A DNA stretch of 64,000 bases from Bacteroidales bacterium (GCA_019416285.1 DXXM01000002.1:139322-203321), one strand, 5' to 3'. Positions 1-10,000 are shown, counted from the stretch's first letter. Notes: generated by a model from the letters alone, not told the origin. Numbers and translations are program-made.

Positions 1-458
1 ATCTGCTGGAAATCCTTCTCGCCGAAATAGGCGCGGGTGGGGCGGGTGAAGTCGAAAAGTTTGCTTACTATCTGCGCCACGCCGTTGAAATGGCCGGGAC
101 GCATGGCGCCCTCCATCACTTCGGCCACCGGACCGAGGTCAAACACACGGGTGTCGGGTTCGGGATAGATTTCCTCGACGGAGGGTATGAAAGCGTAGTC
201 CACACCTGCTTCACGGAGCATGGCGGCGTCGGCCTCCTCAGTGCGGGGATATGTGGCGAGGTCAGTAGGATTGTTGAACTGGGTGGGGTTGACAAAAACG
301 CTCACAACCACAGTGTCGTTCTCTCTGCGGGCACGCTCGATGAGTGAACGGTGTCCTGCATGGAGCGCTCCCATAGTCGGGACGAGCCCTATGCTGCCTT
401 CGGCGCGTGCTGCGTCGAGCTTGGCTTTTAATTCAGCTATAGTGCGAATTATTTCCAT
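1..458 (-). CDS. panC: Pantothenate synthetase (pantoate-beta-alanine ligase), C-terminus outside window
   Basis: PanC joins pantoate to beta-alanine using ATP, the last step of pantothenate synthesis, in the cytoplasm. The first ~152 codons are present; the rest lies beyond the left edge. The start is the ATG at 458, reading MEIIRTIAELKAKL. Family motifs seen are the HIGH-type nucleotide-binding signature VPTMGALHAGH near residue 30, FVNPTQF near 60, and GHFNGVAQIV near 125. It is transcribed away from recR, with its own -7 box between the two starts. Identity is very secure; only completeness is unknown. Confidence 0.95.
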   Translation of the reverse strand, partial: MEIIRTIAELKAKLDAARAEGSIGLVPTMGALHAGHRSLIERARRENDTVVVSVFVNPTQFNNPTDLATYPRTEEADAAMLREAGVDYAFIPSVEEIYPEPDTRVFDLGPVAEVMEGAMRPGHFNGVAQIVSKLFDFTRPTRAYFGEKDFQQ

Positions 459-489
459 TTCTTTCTGTTATGTCTGAAATTTCAGAGTG

Positions 490-497
490 CAAAATTA
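490..497 (-). promoter_or_regulatory. -7 box of the panC promoter
   Basis: Read on the minus strand this is TAATTTTG, matching the Bacteroidetes -7 consensus TAnnTTTG, about 32 bases upstream of the panC start. No clean -33 TTTG is seen at the usual spacing. Confidence 0.6.
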
Positions 498-519
498 CAC
501 ATTAAAGGTGGATTTTTTG

Positions 520-527
520 TAATTTTG
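520..527 (+). promoter_or_regulatory. -7 box of the recR promoter
   Basis: TAATTTTG, matching TAnnTTTG, lies 16 bases before the recR ATG. With the minus-strand box at 490-497 it forms a compact divergent promoter pair. The -33 element is not obvious. Confidence 0.6.
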
Positions 528-543
528 AATTAAAATTATTCTC

Positions 544-1170
544 ATGCAACAGGAATTTGCCTCAAAATTGCTCGAAGGAGCTGTCACGGAGCTGTCGCGT
601 CTGCCGGGAATCGGCCGCAAGACAGCGCTCCGTCTGGCCCTCCACATCCTCCGCACCGACGAATCGGCCGGAGTAGCTCTCGGCGAGGCTATAATCAATA
701 TGCGCCGTGGCATCCGCTACTGTTCGGTCTGCCACAACATCTCCGAGACGGAGGTCTGTCCCATCTGCGCTGACCAGCGCCGCGACCGTTCCACAGTCTG
801 TGTGGTCGAGAGCGTTAAGGATGTGATGAGTTTTGAAAACACGGGCCAGTTCGCCGGTGTCTACCATGTCCTCGGGGGCGTTATCTCGCCTATGGACGGA
901 GTGGGCCCCGACCAGCTGTCGATTGACTCGCTCGTGGCGCGCGTAGCCGCCGGGGGGGTCAAGGAAGTGATTCTTGCTCTCAGCGCCACGATGGAGGGTG
1001 AGACCACCAACTTCTACATTTTCCGCCGTCTCGCCGAATTTGCCGACCTCCGCATCACGCAGCTTGCCCGCGGCGTCTCCGTCGGCAACGAAATCGAATA
1101 TACCGACGAAATCACCCTCGGCCGCTCCCTTCTCAACCGCACCCTTTTTACCGACTCCATCCGCCGGTAA
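544..1170 (+). CDS. recR: Recombination mediator RecR
   Basis: RecR works with RecO (and RecF) to load RecA at gapped DNA in the RecFOR repair pathway. The 208-residue length is normal. It has a helix-hairpin-helix at about 13-30 (SRLPGIGRKTA), a four-cysteine zinc finger (C60, C63, C72, C75) and a Toprim domain from about 83. The ATG start is set by the -7 box 16 bases upstream. It is a single gene with a large inverted repeat just after the stop. Identification is secure. Confidence 0.97.
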   Translation: MQQEFASKLLEGAVTELSRLPGIGRKTALRLALHILRTDESAGVALGEAIINMRRGIRYCSVCHNISETEVCPICADQRRDRSTVCVVESVKDVMSFENTGQFAGVYHVLGGVISPMDGVGPDQLSIDSLVARVAAGGVKEVILALSATMEGETTNFYIFRRLAEFADLRITQLARGVSVGNEIEYTDEITLGRSLLNRTLFTDSIRR

Positions 1171-1194
1171 TCCTTTCCCGGTTTGAAATAGTGG

Positions 1195-1240
1195 CACAGT
1201 TCCTATGTCTACAATGAGAAAAGTAGACATAGGAACTGTG
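1195..1240. repeat. Perfect 18-bp inverted repeat between convergent genes
   Basis: Arms 1195-1212 and 1223-1240 are exact reverse complements around a 10-base loop. It sits 25 bases after recR and 26 before the end of the convergent GNAT gene. No long T tract follows on either strand, so it may be a weak bidirectional terminator or a REP-like palindrome. Confidence 0.8.
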
Positions 1241-1265
1241 TCTTAAATTCAAGTCAAAAGGGTAT

Positions 1266-1805
1266 TTATAGGAATTTCTGATAGATGTAGGCGTCGGTAT
1301 AGCGGTTGGCGTGGCGGAGCCAGGAGCGGAGGCGTCCGCTGATGGTGTAGCGTGCCTTTTCAAATAATTCGCGCGAGGCCGCATTGTCGGCTCCGACAGT
1401 CGAATGGAGCTGGTGGAGCGAATAGACCTCCCGGCAGTAACGCGCCGCCAGTTCGAGCGCCCGCAGGCCGTAGCCCTGCCGCTGATAGGGGGAGGAAATC
1501 AGTATTCCCACTCCGCAGCGCGAATTTGCAGCGTCGAAGTCAAACAGATCGAGCGTCCCGATGGTGACTCGGCCGGTACCTTCCGGGTTATCGCAGTCGG
1601 AATTTAGGTCAATCATCAGGCGGAGCTGCTTTGCGCTGAAAATGTCGCCGTCATAGTTATTTACATAATCCCACAGCTGCTTGCGCGAGTAGGGGGCAAG
1701 TGACACGCCCACGCTCCACAACTCCGGGTTATTCTCCCAGTGGTAGAGCGTGTCGACGTCGATGGGCTCGAGGGCCCGCAGTGTGATTGTTCCGTCAGTC
1801 AGCAT
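1266..1805 (-). CDS. GNAT family N-acetyltransferase (RimJ/RimL/SpeG-like)
   Basis: A 179-residue cytoplasmic acetyl-CoA-dependent acyltransferase. It opens with the RimL-type strand GTITLRALEPIDVDTLYHWE. It carries the acetyl-CoA loop YQRQGYGLRAL near residue 130 and the NAASRELFEKARY helix near 150. These features match the RimJ/RimL and SpeG branch, whose substrates are ribosomal protein N-termini or polyamines; the substrate here cannot be read from sequence. It converges on recR and is separated from trxB by a hairpin-containing repeat. Confidence 0.85.
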   Translation of the reverse strand: MLTDGTITLRALEPIDVDTLYHWENNPELWSVGVSLAPYSRKQLWDYVNNYDGDIFSAKQLRLMIDLNSDCDNPEGTGRVTIGTLDLFDFDAANSRCGVGILISSPYQRQGYGLRALELAARYCREVYSLHQLHSTVGADNAASRELFEKARYTISGRLRSWLRHANRYTDAYIYQKFL

Positions 1806-1825
1806 GGCTAAATTGATTTGTAGCA

Positions 1826-1900
1826 GGGACGTTTTTCAAAACGTCCACATCTGCCCAATTATCGGGGCCCGACTGTGGGCGCTTTAAAAAGCGTCCCTAC
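1826..1900. repeat. Paired GGGACG-T-rich hairpin repeat (REP/BIME-like)
   Basis: Two hairpins in opposite orientation. The first (1827-1846) is a perfect 9-bp stem GGACGTTTT/AAAACGTCC. The second (1877-1899) pairs GGGCGCTTT with AAAGCGTCCC with one bulge. The outer ends (TAGCAGGGACG and CGTCCCTAC) are near inverted copies. A related palindrome occurs at 6909-6938. It lies between trxB and the GNAT gene, both on minus. Confidence 0.7.
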
Positions 1901-1944
1901 CGCACAAGGGTGGAAATTAGCAAAAATCCACCCGATATTTCGTT

Positions 1945-2889
1945 TTATAATCCTTCTTCGTTGAGGAAGCGCTCGACATCGAGAGCGGCCTTGCAGCCCA
2001 TACCGGCGGCGGAAATTGCCTGACGGTACACGGGGTCAGCTACGTCGCCTGCGGCAAACACGCCGGGAACGTTGGTCTGTGTGCCTGCGCCCTTGACTTT
2101 GATATAGCCTGCGGCGTCGCAGTCGATATACTGGCGGAATACCTCAGTGTTGGGGTTATGGCCGATTGCGAGGAAGAAACCGTCGAGAGGAAGGTCATAG
2201 TGCTGCTCGTTGGCTGTGCCGACATGCTCTACGAGATGGGCGCCTTCGAGATATTCCTCGCCGTAAAGACCGGTAGTGTTGGTGTTGAAAAGCACCTTGA
2301 TATTGGGCTTGTTGAGCACTCGCTGCTGCATCACCTTCGATGCGCGGAGATGGGGCTTGCGGACAATTAGGAACACGTCTGATGCAAGATTGCTGAGATA
2401 AAGAGCCTCTTCGCAGGCTGTGTCGCCGCCGCCTACAACCGCCACACGCTTGCCGCGGTAGAAGAATCCGTCGCATGTCGCGCAGGCCGATACTCCGAGA
2501 CCCGAATATTTCTGCTCGTCGGGCAGACCGAGATAGCGGGCGGAGGCGCCGGTGGAGATAATTACGGAGTTGGCTGTGATTTCAAGACCGTTGTTGGTCT
2601 TGGCTTTGAACGGACGTGTCGAGAAGTCGACTTCGGTGACGAGTCCGGAGCGGATGTCGGCGCCGAATTTCAGTGCCTGTGCGCGGATGTCGTCCATGAG
2701 CTGTGGACCGGTGGTGCCGTTGGGCTGACCGGGGAAGTTTTCAATCTCGGTAGTGATTGTGAGCTGTCCGCCCGGCTGCTGTCCTTCTATTACGAGAGGA
2801 TTGATGTTGGCACGCGAGGCGTAGATGGCCGCGGTGTAACCGGCAGGGCCGGAACCGATGATGAGGCAACGGGTTTTGATTTCTGACAT
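1945..2889 (-). CDS. trxB: Thioredoxin-disulfide reductase
   Basis: This cytoplasmic flavoenzyme reduces thioredoxin with NADPH. The 314 residues match the low-molecular-weight bacterial family. Seen are the FAD motif GSGPAG at 12-17, the redox CATC (C136, C139) and the NADPH motif GGGDTA at 153-158. The C-terminal FAD motif GVFAAGDV is also present. It is the last gene of a minus-strand run ftsK, LolA-like, trxB, with an intervening hairpin at 2943-2967 that may reduce read-through. Confidence 0.97.
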   Translation of the reverse strand: MSEIKTRCLIIGSGPAGYTAAIYASRANINPLVIEGQQPGGQLTITTEIENFPGQPNGTTGPQLMDDIRAQALKFGADIRSGLVTEVDFSTRPFKAKTNNGLEITANSVIISTGASARYLGLPDEQKYSGLGVSACATCDGFFYRGKRVAVVGGGDTACEEALYLSNLASDVFLIVRKPHLRASKVMQQRVLNKPNIKVLFNTNTTGLYGEEYLEGAHLVEHVGTANEQHYDLPLDGFFLAIGHNPNTEVFRQYIDCDAAGYIKVKGAGTQTNVPGVFAAGDVADPVYRQAISAAGMGCKAALDVERFLNEEGL

Positions 2890-2942
2890 GGTGGTTTATG
2901 CTTTGGTACGATTGATGATTATGATTATTTCTGTTCCAGTTA

Positions 2943-2967
2943 CATTAACACCCTGCGGGTGTTAATG
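2943..2967 (-). terminator. Intercistronic hairpin upstream of trxB
   Basis: A perfect 11-bp stem (2943-2953 with 2957-2967) with a 3-base loop lies just after the LolA-like stop. No T run follows on the minus strand, so it may attenuate or protect mRNA ends rather than terminate fully. Confidence 0.5.
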
Positions 2968-2976
2968 GTTTAAATC

Positions 2977-3612
2977 TCAGCGGAGATCTACAACCGGGAT
3001 TCCGGGATGCTTCTTCGGATCGAAGCGGAAGTCGGAGAGCGGAAGCGCGAGTCCGGCGCTGACCGATGTCACTTTGATGGTGACTGTGCGACGGTTGCTC
3101 ATGGTCAGCTCTATATTGGTGGGGTAGAGCGACTTGGCGTTTAACGTCAGTACCACGCTTTTTATGTCGGTCTTGGGATTGTTGGCCGTCAGACGGATTT
3201 TGTGGTCTCCTGCGGGCGCTTTGAGAAGCGTTGCCTTGTAGAGCTTGCGGAATGAGCTGATGATTGCGAAGGGGTTGACCTGCTGGAGCTCTTCGGGTGT
3301 GGGTTCAGTGATGTTGACCTCGCCGGTATGCGTAGAGTAGGTCCACTGGGTCTTGCCGTCGTACCACGATGACACCTGCGGCGACGAGATGATGAAGCGG
3401 TCACCGGCTATGGTGAGTGTGCCGCTTTGCGAGTGGCCGTCGGCAGTGATGGTGTAGGTGGCTTTGAGTGATTTTGCGCTACGGGCCTGAGCCGCGGCCT
3501 TGTCGAGAATGGCGGTGGCTGATTCCGCCGCTGCGAGGGGGAGGCAGAGCCCTGCCAGAAGGAGAATCGCGGCGAGCACGCGGCGGTATGCGGTATTATA
3601 ATAATGTGTCAT
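2977..3612 (-). CDS. LolA-like outer-membrane lipoprotein carrier family protein
   Basis: A predicted periplasmic protein of 211 residues with an N-terminal signal peptide (hydrophobic stretch about 12-29 ending LAAAES). The body has LolA-like features: the early helix with SLKATYTI, alternating strands such as GTLTIAGDRFIISSP, and SSWYDGKTQWTY. LolA chaperones lipoproteins from LolCDE across the periplasm. It lies 46 bases after ftsK, an arrangement I recall as common in Bacteroidetes. The exact paralog within the LolA fold family is uncertain. Confidence 0.75.
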   Translation of the reverse strand: MTHYYNTAYRRVLAAILLLAGLCLPLAAAESATAILDKAAAQARSAKSLKATYTITADGHSQSGTLTIAGDRFIISSPQVSSWYDGKTQWTYSTHTGEVNITEPTPEELQQVNPFAIISSFRKLYKATLLKAPAGDHKIRLTANNPKTDIKSVVLTLNAKSLYPTNIELTMSNRRTVTIKVTSVSAGLALPLSDFRFDPKKHPGIPVVDLR

Positions 3613-3658
3613 TTTTTCGTAATTCTGAAAACAGGTGACAGAAGTGGGGGAGAGGGTA

Positions 3659-6600
3659 TCAGTTGTTGTCGAGAATATGTTCGAGCGTCACGGCGTCGAC
3701 GAGCACCTGGCGGGGTTTGCCACCCTGCGAGGGACCCACGATGCCTGCGGCTTCCATCTGGTCCATGATGCGGCCGGCGCGGTTGTAGCCGATGTTGTAG
3801 CGGCGCTGTAGCGAGGAGGTTGAGGCGGTGTCTGTGCTAACCACGAGACGGGCGCACTCGTCGAAGAGCGGGTCGCGGTCGCCTATGGCCGCGCCGACGC
3901 TGCCGGGCTCACCCTCTGGCGAGTATTCGGGGAGCTCATAGGGGGTAGGATAGCCTACCTGCGAGCCGATGCACTTGCAGATGTCGGTCACCTCGGGGGT
4001 GTCGATGAAGGCACACTGCACGCGCTCGAGTTTGCCGTTGATTGAGAAGAGCATGTCGCCGCGTCCTATGAGCTGGTTTGCACCGAGCTGATCGAGGATG
4101 GTGCGGGAGTCGTTGCCCTGGATTACGCGGAAGGCAATACGGCCCGGGATATTGAGCTTGATACCGCCGGTGATTACGTTGACCGTCGGGCGCTGTGTAG
4201 CGATTATAAGGTGTATACCTGCTGCGCGGGCTACGGCTGCGAGACGCGACACGGGATTCTCGATTTCCTTGCCCTGACGGATAATGAGGTCGGCGAACTC
4301 GTCGATTATAAGAACTATATAAGGCAGGAACCGGTGTTTTTCGGGATTGAGCTTGCGGGCGCGGAATTTTTCATTGTATTCCTTGATGTTTCGGGCGCCG
4401 GCCTGTTCGAGCAGCGAGAGGCGGTTGTCCATCTCGATGCAGAGGGAGTTGAGCACGGTCACTACCTTCGACATGTCGGTGATGATGGCGTCCTCGCCTG
4501 GGAGCGAGGCGAGATAGTGGCGCTCGAGCTCGCGGTAGAGGCTGAGCTCAACGCGCTTCGGATCTATGAGCACGAATTTCAGTTCCGATGGGTGTTTCTT
4601 GTAGAGCAGCGAGGTGATGATGGCGTTGAGGCCTACCGATTTACCCATACCTGTGGCACCGGCCACGAGCAGGTGGGGCATCTTGGCGAGGTCTGCCATG
4701 AAAATTTCGTTGGAGATGGTCTTGCCGAGAGCCATCGGAAGCTCCATCTTCGAGTTGCGATACATATCGCTGTCAAGCACGGAGCGCATCGACACTACCT
4801 GCGGGTCTTTGTTGGGGACCTCGATTCCGATTGTACCCTTTGCGGGGATTGGAGCGATGATGCGGACACCCTCGGCCGCGAGCTGGAGCTGGAGGTCGTC
4901 ACCAAGGCTCTTGATGGAGCGGGTGCGGACACCCTCGGCGGGAACAATCTCGTAGAGGGTTACGGTCGGGCCTATCGTGGCCTCTATCTTGGAGATTTCG
5001 ACTCCGAAAGTGCGGAGTGTCTCGGTCAGGCGGTGTTTGTTGAACTCCATTTCCTGGATGTCGACACTCGGGCCGTTGTCCTTGGCAGGACGCAGAAGTT
5101 CGACTCCGGGGAATCTGAAGTTTGAAAGCTCGGCGCGCGGGTCGTAGGGCTCCATTGCAAGAACCTGCTCTGGCGTGGGAGCGGCGGTGCGCTGTGCGGG
5201 AGTGCCCTGAGCCACGGGAACGTTTTCGGGGCTGTCGTTGTCGGCCGAGTGACCGAAAAGCGAGAGTTCGGCGGGGTCGATGGCCTCGGCTTCGCTGTCG
5301 TCGGTGGCTTCATCGGCAAAAAGGGGAGCGATGTCCTCCTCGTCGCTGACAGCGGGTGCATCCGATGTCTCGTCGTCGACCATGGTGGGTATCTCGGCTA
5401 TGGTTTCTGAGTCGTCACCGCGGTTGAAATCTGCGATTTCTACGGGTTTGTCATAATCTGCCACGGGGATTTCAGCTTCGGCCTGAGGGGTTGGAGCTGT
5501 CATGGCTGCGCTGTTTGCAGTAGTTGCAGCCACGGCTGCGGCTGCTGTGGCTGTGGCAGATGCCATAGGTGCTGTCGGGTTCATGCGGGCTTCAGCGGCA
5601 AGGCGCTCTGCCTCGGCTTTTCGTGCGGCTTCTTCGCGGCGGCGCACTTCCTCTTCCTCGGCGCGGCGTTTCTCTTCTTCGGCGCGACGTGCAGCCTCCT
5701 CAGCCTCGCGTGCGGCGGCTTCCTCAGCTTCCTTGCGGCGACGCTCGGCGGCTTCGGCTTCACGGATGCGCTCGCGCTCCGCACGGCGCTCGGCCTGACG
5801 CGCACGGTAGGCTCCGATGCCTTCTGACGCCACAGAGATGATGTGTTTGAGTTCCGCGAGATAGAGCACTATCACGAGTCCGCCCATTATGATGCTGAGG
5901 CCGAGAGCGCCCCATATTCCGGTGAAGGTGATGAGGCGCTCGTTGAGCAGATGACCGTGGCGTCCGCCCCAGTAAATCGGCGAGGCGAGTTCGTAGGTGG
6001 CGAGGCCGCAGATTATTGAGAGGGAGATGGCAGTGAGCAGGCAGCGCATGGTCAGCGACCAGAATGAGCGGCGGTAGACCTTGAGCATCGAGAGTCCGCA
6101 GGCGCCGAGGTAATATATCAGGATGAATGAGCCGATGCCGAGCCAGTTGTAGAGCAGGGTATGGGCCATCCATGCGCCGAAGGGTCCTCCGGCATTGTGA
6201 ATCATCGAGGGGTCGAAGTCATCGTTGAGCATTGCGCTCTGGTCGGTCCCGATATGTGCGAAATAGGAGATTGTCACGATGAGGGCATAGCCTGCAAGTA
6301 CGACGAATACCAGGCCGATAAACATTACCGTCCTGGAGTCGCGTATGAGGTTGAAGGCGCGGCCGAGCGATGTCGGGGTCCTTCTGACTTTCGGTGCTGC
6401 CTGCGGTGCCGCTGTCTGCGGTGCTTCGTAGGGGATGTCGTGGGCGTTACCCGAAGCAGCTGCGGCGGGGTTGCCTGCTGGCGTTGCGGCCTGATTCGGG
6501 GTAGCACCGGCATATTCGGGGCGGATGCCTGCTTCCGGGTTACTATATCTGCGGGAGTCATCGTCATGGCTGCGTGAGTCGAGTCCGTTGAGCATGGCTT

Positions 6601-6661
6601 CGGCGTCGAAAGCGGTGTCGGTGTATGAAGATTCGTCGATAGGGGAATAGGGTGATGACAT
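3659..6661 (-). CDS. ftsK: DNA translocase FtsK/SpoIIIE
   Basis: This septum-anchored ATPase pumps and aligns chromosome termini at division. The 1000 residues contain four N-terminal membrane segments (about 105-275). A charged Ala/Glu/Arg coiled-coil linker (about 290-360) and an acidic low-complexity stretch to about 470 follow. The motor has Walker A GATGMGKS near 668 and Walker B LIIDEFADL near 790. The C-terminal winged-helix gamma domain (about 935-1000) normally reads KOPS sites. It heads a likely operon with the LolA-like gene and trxB. Confidence 0.96.
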   Translation of the reverse strand: MSSPYSPIDESSYTDTAFDAEAMLNGLDSRSHDDDSRRYSNPEAGIRPEYAGATPNQAATPAGNPAAAASGNAHDIPYEAPQTAAPQAAPKVRRTPTSLGRAFNLIRDSRTVMFIGLVFVVLAGYALIVTISYFAHIGTDQSAMLNDDFDPSMIHNAGGPFGAWMAHTLLYNWLGIGSFILIYYLGACGLSMLKVYRRSFWSLTMRCLLTAISLSIICGLATYELASPIYWGGRHGHLLNERLITFTGIWGALGLSIIMGGLVIVLYLAELKHIISVASEGIGAYRARQAERRAERERIREAEAAERRRKEAEEAAAREAEEAARRAEEEKRRAEEEEVRRREEAARKAEAERLAAEARMNPTAPMASATATAAAAVAATTANSAAMTAPTPQAEAEIPVADYDKPVEIADFNRGDDSETIAEIPTMVDDETSDAPAVSDEEDIAPLFADEATDDSEAEAIDPAELSLFGHSADNDSPENVPVAQGTPAQRTAAPTPEQVLAMEPYDPRAELSNFRFPGVELLRPAKDNGPSVDIQEMEFNKHRLTETLRTFGVEISKIEATIGPTVTLYEIVPAEGVRTRSIKSLGDDLQLQLAAEGVRIIAPIPAKGTIGIEVPNKDPQVVSMRSVLDSDMYRNSKMELPMALGKTISNEIFMADLAKMPHLLVAGATGMGKSVGLNAIITSLLYKKHPSELKFVLIDPKRVELSLYRELERHYLASLPGEDAIITDMSKVVTVLNSLCIEMDNRLSLLEQAGARNIKEYNEKFRARKLNPEKHRFLPYIVLIIDEFADLIIRQGKEIENPVSRLAAVARAAGIHLIIATQRPTVNVITGGIKLNIPGRIAFRVIQGNDSRTILDQLGANQLIGRGDMLFSINGKLERVQCAFIDTPEVTDICKCIGSQVGYPTPYELPEYSPEGEPGSVGAAIGDRDPLFDECARLVVSTDTASTSSLQRRYNIGYNRAGRIMDQMEAAGIVGPSQGGKPRQVLVDAVTLEHILDNN

Positions 6662-6726
6662 AGCTATGTTGGGGGTGTGCTTTTTTCGGATGAAATACTG
6701 AAATGGATTTCAGATGAATCAGTTAT

Positions 6727-6760
6727 TAACTTTGTTATTGAAAATACAAAAACAAAGTTA
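6727..6760 (-). promoter_or_regulatory. Probable ftsK promoter inside a 10-bp inverted repeat
   Basis: Minus-strand TAACTTTG at 6760-6753 fits the -7 consensus. The same octamer occurs on the plus strand at 6727-6734, giving a perfect 10-bp inverted repeat (6727-6736 with 6751-6760). The plus copy faces no gene, so the symmetry may be chance or an operator. Confidence 0.5.
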
Positions 6761-6908
6761 CGATTTTTATTTCACACTTTGCAACTTCGCACGTTTTTTT
6801 ATTTTCGGCTGCGAGTATTTGTCGATTCCGGAAGAGCAGAAGTGCAGTCGTTTACGGAAAGTATAATATCTGCGGATTGTAATATTTACGGACAGGGAAA
6901 AATAAAGG

Positions 6909-6938
6909 CAGGGACGTTTTTCGGGAAAAACGTCCCTG
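6909..6938 (-). terminator. Terminator-like hairpin after the PL11 gene
   Basis: A perfect 13-bp stem (6909-6921 with 6926-6938) has a CGGG loop. On the minus strand it follows the PL11 stop by about 60 bases and precedes a T-rich run. The stem core GGGACGTTTTT is shared with the repeat at 1826-1846. Confidence 0.7.
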
Positions 6939-7000
6939 TCCGATATGTCAGTCTGTAAAGGTGCCGGAAAATTAAGGTCGGTCCGGCCGATACATTCGGT

Positions 7001-10000
7001 TTATCGTTTCACGAACTTGAAGCAGCGCTCGGTCTTGCCGTCCTCGACCACGAGGATGTAGACGCCGCGGCTGAGACCGTCGACGATGTCTGTGCGGTCA
7101 GTGCCGACAGCTGTGCGGACGATGATACCGCTCATGGCGTCGACCACGGTGTAGCGTGCGTTGGCTGAACCGGCCACAATCTCTTCGATATCCGAGAGAC
7201 GGAGCAGATTGTAGTGTTCCTCAACCTGCTCGGCCGAGAGAGCCTTGGGATAGATGGTCAGTTCGTCCATGTCGCCGTCGAATGTGCGGTTGCCCGACTC
7301 GTCGTCACCGCCGATGAAGAAGAGTTCGGTTGCCGAGAGGTTGATGCCGTTGGTCTTGACAGCGCTTGCGGTAGCTCTCTCCTTGCCGTCGACGTAGAGA
7401 CGCATGGTCTTGGCCGCGAAATCGCGCACGCAGGCTATGTGGTGCCACTGGCCGTCAAACACATCGTCGGCGCTGCTGTCCTTGCAGTCGGTCTTGGTGA
7501 CATTGTCGTCGATGGTGAAGCTCAGATAGCCGTTTTTGCGCTCAAGGCCGATCCAGTTGCCTGTTCCGCCCTCGACGTTGGTGGTGTTGTGGGTACCGAT
7601 GCAGAAGAGATAGCCGTCGGCGTCGGTCGAGCGGGCCCAGAGCTCGATTGTGAAGTCCTTCTCGCCCATGTTGATGGCGTCGTAGACGGGTTGGGTGAGA
7701 TAGTAGTTGCCGTCAAAGCTTATCGCACCGGCTTTCAGTCCTTCGGTGGAGATGGCTGAGCCGTTGCCGCTTACAGTTGCCTCGCCATAGGTGAGGTTGG
7801 GGGTTGTGGTGCCGATTTCATCCATCGGAAAGTAGGCTGCGTAGTCGGCGAGGCTCGACTGGAAGCGCTCCATGACCTTCGATGCGCTCATCACGCCGCG
7901 ATAGATTGAAAGCTCGTCGAGGAGTCCGACATAAGGATTGTTGAAGTCAAAGTTGACATTGCCGATTACGAATGCCTGGTCAGCGCAGTTGACGGCGCCG
8001 GTATTGTCGGCCGCGGTGTTTTTGAGCTCACCGTCGACATACATCTGAAGCGATTTGCCCACCACGTCGCGCACGAGGACAATGTGGTGCCATTGGCCGT
8101 CGAAGCAGTTCTTGCCGTCGGCCCACTGCACTTCGCTCTTTGTCTTGTCGTCGTCGACAGCGAAGCGGAGAGCGCCGTTCTTGTATTCGAGGCCCACCCA
8201 GTTGCCGCCGTTGGCAGAGGAGATGGCGCCTTTGTGGAGTATGTAGGCGGCATCGTCGGTGGAGTTCATCCAGAATTCAATTGTGAAGGCCTTGTCGCCG
8301 AAATCAATCAGATCGTAACCATTCTGGGTGTAGTAGCTGTTTCCGTCGAGGTTGAGGGCCATACCTCTGCGGCCTTCCACTGTTGTGGCGGGAGTGCCGT
8401 GGACTATAGCCTCACCGCGGATGTGGTTGGGAGTTGTCTCGCCGACCTTGTCGAAAGGATAGTAGGCGATAAGCTCCACGGAAGTGTTCTGACGCACCTT
8501 AATTGAGCCGCTTACGCTTGTGTTGGCGTCGTCGGCCGCACCTGTGGTGGTGATTGTGAAGTCATATTCGCCGATTGCGGCGGGAGTGCCGGAAATCGAG
8601 CCTGTGAGGGTCGACGCGTCGAATGTGTAGCTGACACCTTCGGGGAGACCTTCGATTTTCACACCTGTGGCGCGCACCACCTTGAACTCTACGGGCTGAA
8701 TCGGGTCGCCGGCGTAGATGACCTGGTTGAGCGAGCCGGAGGTCACGGAAACCGCGCCGTTTGTGTTGAAGGCTTCCTCAAGATTGTAGCTGAGGTGAGG
8801 CGGCTGATTGTAGGCCACGTTCTGCCATGCCACAGCCACGCGATACTGACGGTCCTGCATGAGAGTGTTGACCCTGTAGTCCGTCGGAATTGTGGTGGTA
8901 AATATAATCAGGTCAGATTGGGTTTTGTCATCGTGGAGTATCACTTCCTCGCGCCAGTCGCCGAAGAGGTCGGCCTGGAGGTTGGGAGTGGCCTTTGTGG
9001 AGTTGCAGGAGGCGGCGTTGCCGTATTGCCTGAAATTTACGAGCGTGGAGATTGAGGTCAGCGCGTCGTTGGGCTTGGTGATTGTTGTGCCGTCGAGAAG
9101 CTCGTCGAGCAGGTCGCCGTCCCAGTAGACGCGGAAGTTTATCGAGGGGCGTTTTGTGCCTACGGCCTCACCGTAGTTATACACGGTGTTGTCGCTTGCG
9201 GCCCAGTATTCGTAGCCCGGATGCTTCGATGAAATGTTTGCGATGAGGCCGCGGCCTATATCGTTGCCGGACTGAACCTTGCCATAGAGAATTTCCCCTG
9301 TGCGGGCGTCGCGGAGAGTGGTGTCCCATTTGTAGCTCGACGATTTTTCCTCGTGGGGCATGAAGACCTGCAGCCCGTCGCGGTCGGGGAGGAACTGTCC
9401 GAGATGCAGGGCGTCGCCGTGGCCTGCACCGGTGCGGTGGAGCAGGGTACCGTCGTGGTCGACCGCACCTGCGCCGATGATGATTTCGTCGAAACCGTCG
9501 CCGTCAACGTCGCCCACGGTCAGCGAGTGGGAGCCTTCGCCATAGATTCCTTGGCCTGCTTTGTCGGACGTATGGAGCCACTTTTCGGTGAGTTTCTGAC
9601 CGTCGAAATCAACGGCCCACACGTATGAGTGGGTGTAGTAGCCGCGGACGAAAATAGCGCTTGGCTTCTGGCCTTCGAGATAGGCCACGCCTGCGAGATA
9701 GCGCTCGCAGCGGTTGCCGTTGGCATCGCCCCAGCCGCTCTTGTCCATGGTCTTGATGCTGCGGGGAGGATTATAGTCGATGGTGTGGATTTCGGCGCCC
9801 GTCTGACCGTTGAACACGGTGAGATATTCCGGGCCCTTGATAACCACGCCTGCCGTATTGCTGCTGCTCGGGTTGCGGTAGTCGTCGGTCACTTTCGCAT
9901 CGCCGAGGAGCACCGCTTTGCCTGTGCCGTCGATAGTGCCGGGAGCTGTCTTGCAGATAAGTTCAGCCTTGCCGTCGCCGTCGAAGTCATAGACCATGAA

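Larger units (their letters stand above)
6662..7000. other. 339-base intergenic region between ftsK and the PL11 gene
   Basis: No gene is seen. It holds the ftsK promoter region (6727-6760), an AT-rich stretch, and the hairpin at 6909-6938 downstream of the PL11 lyase. Confidence 0.7.

Noticed and set aside
4211..5125. 304-codon open frame antisense to ftsK
   Set aside because: It covers the FtsK motor domain in antisense; composition is that of a shadow frame.
6727..6734. A plus-strand promoter in the ftsK-PL11 gap
   Set aside because: A -7-like octamer is present, but no plus-strand gene follows.
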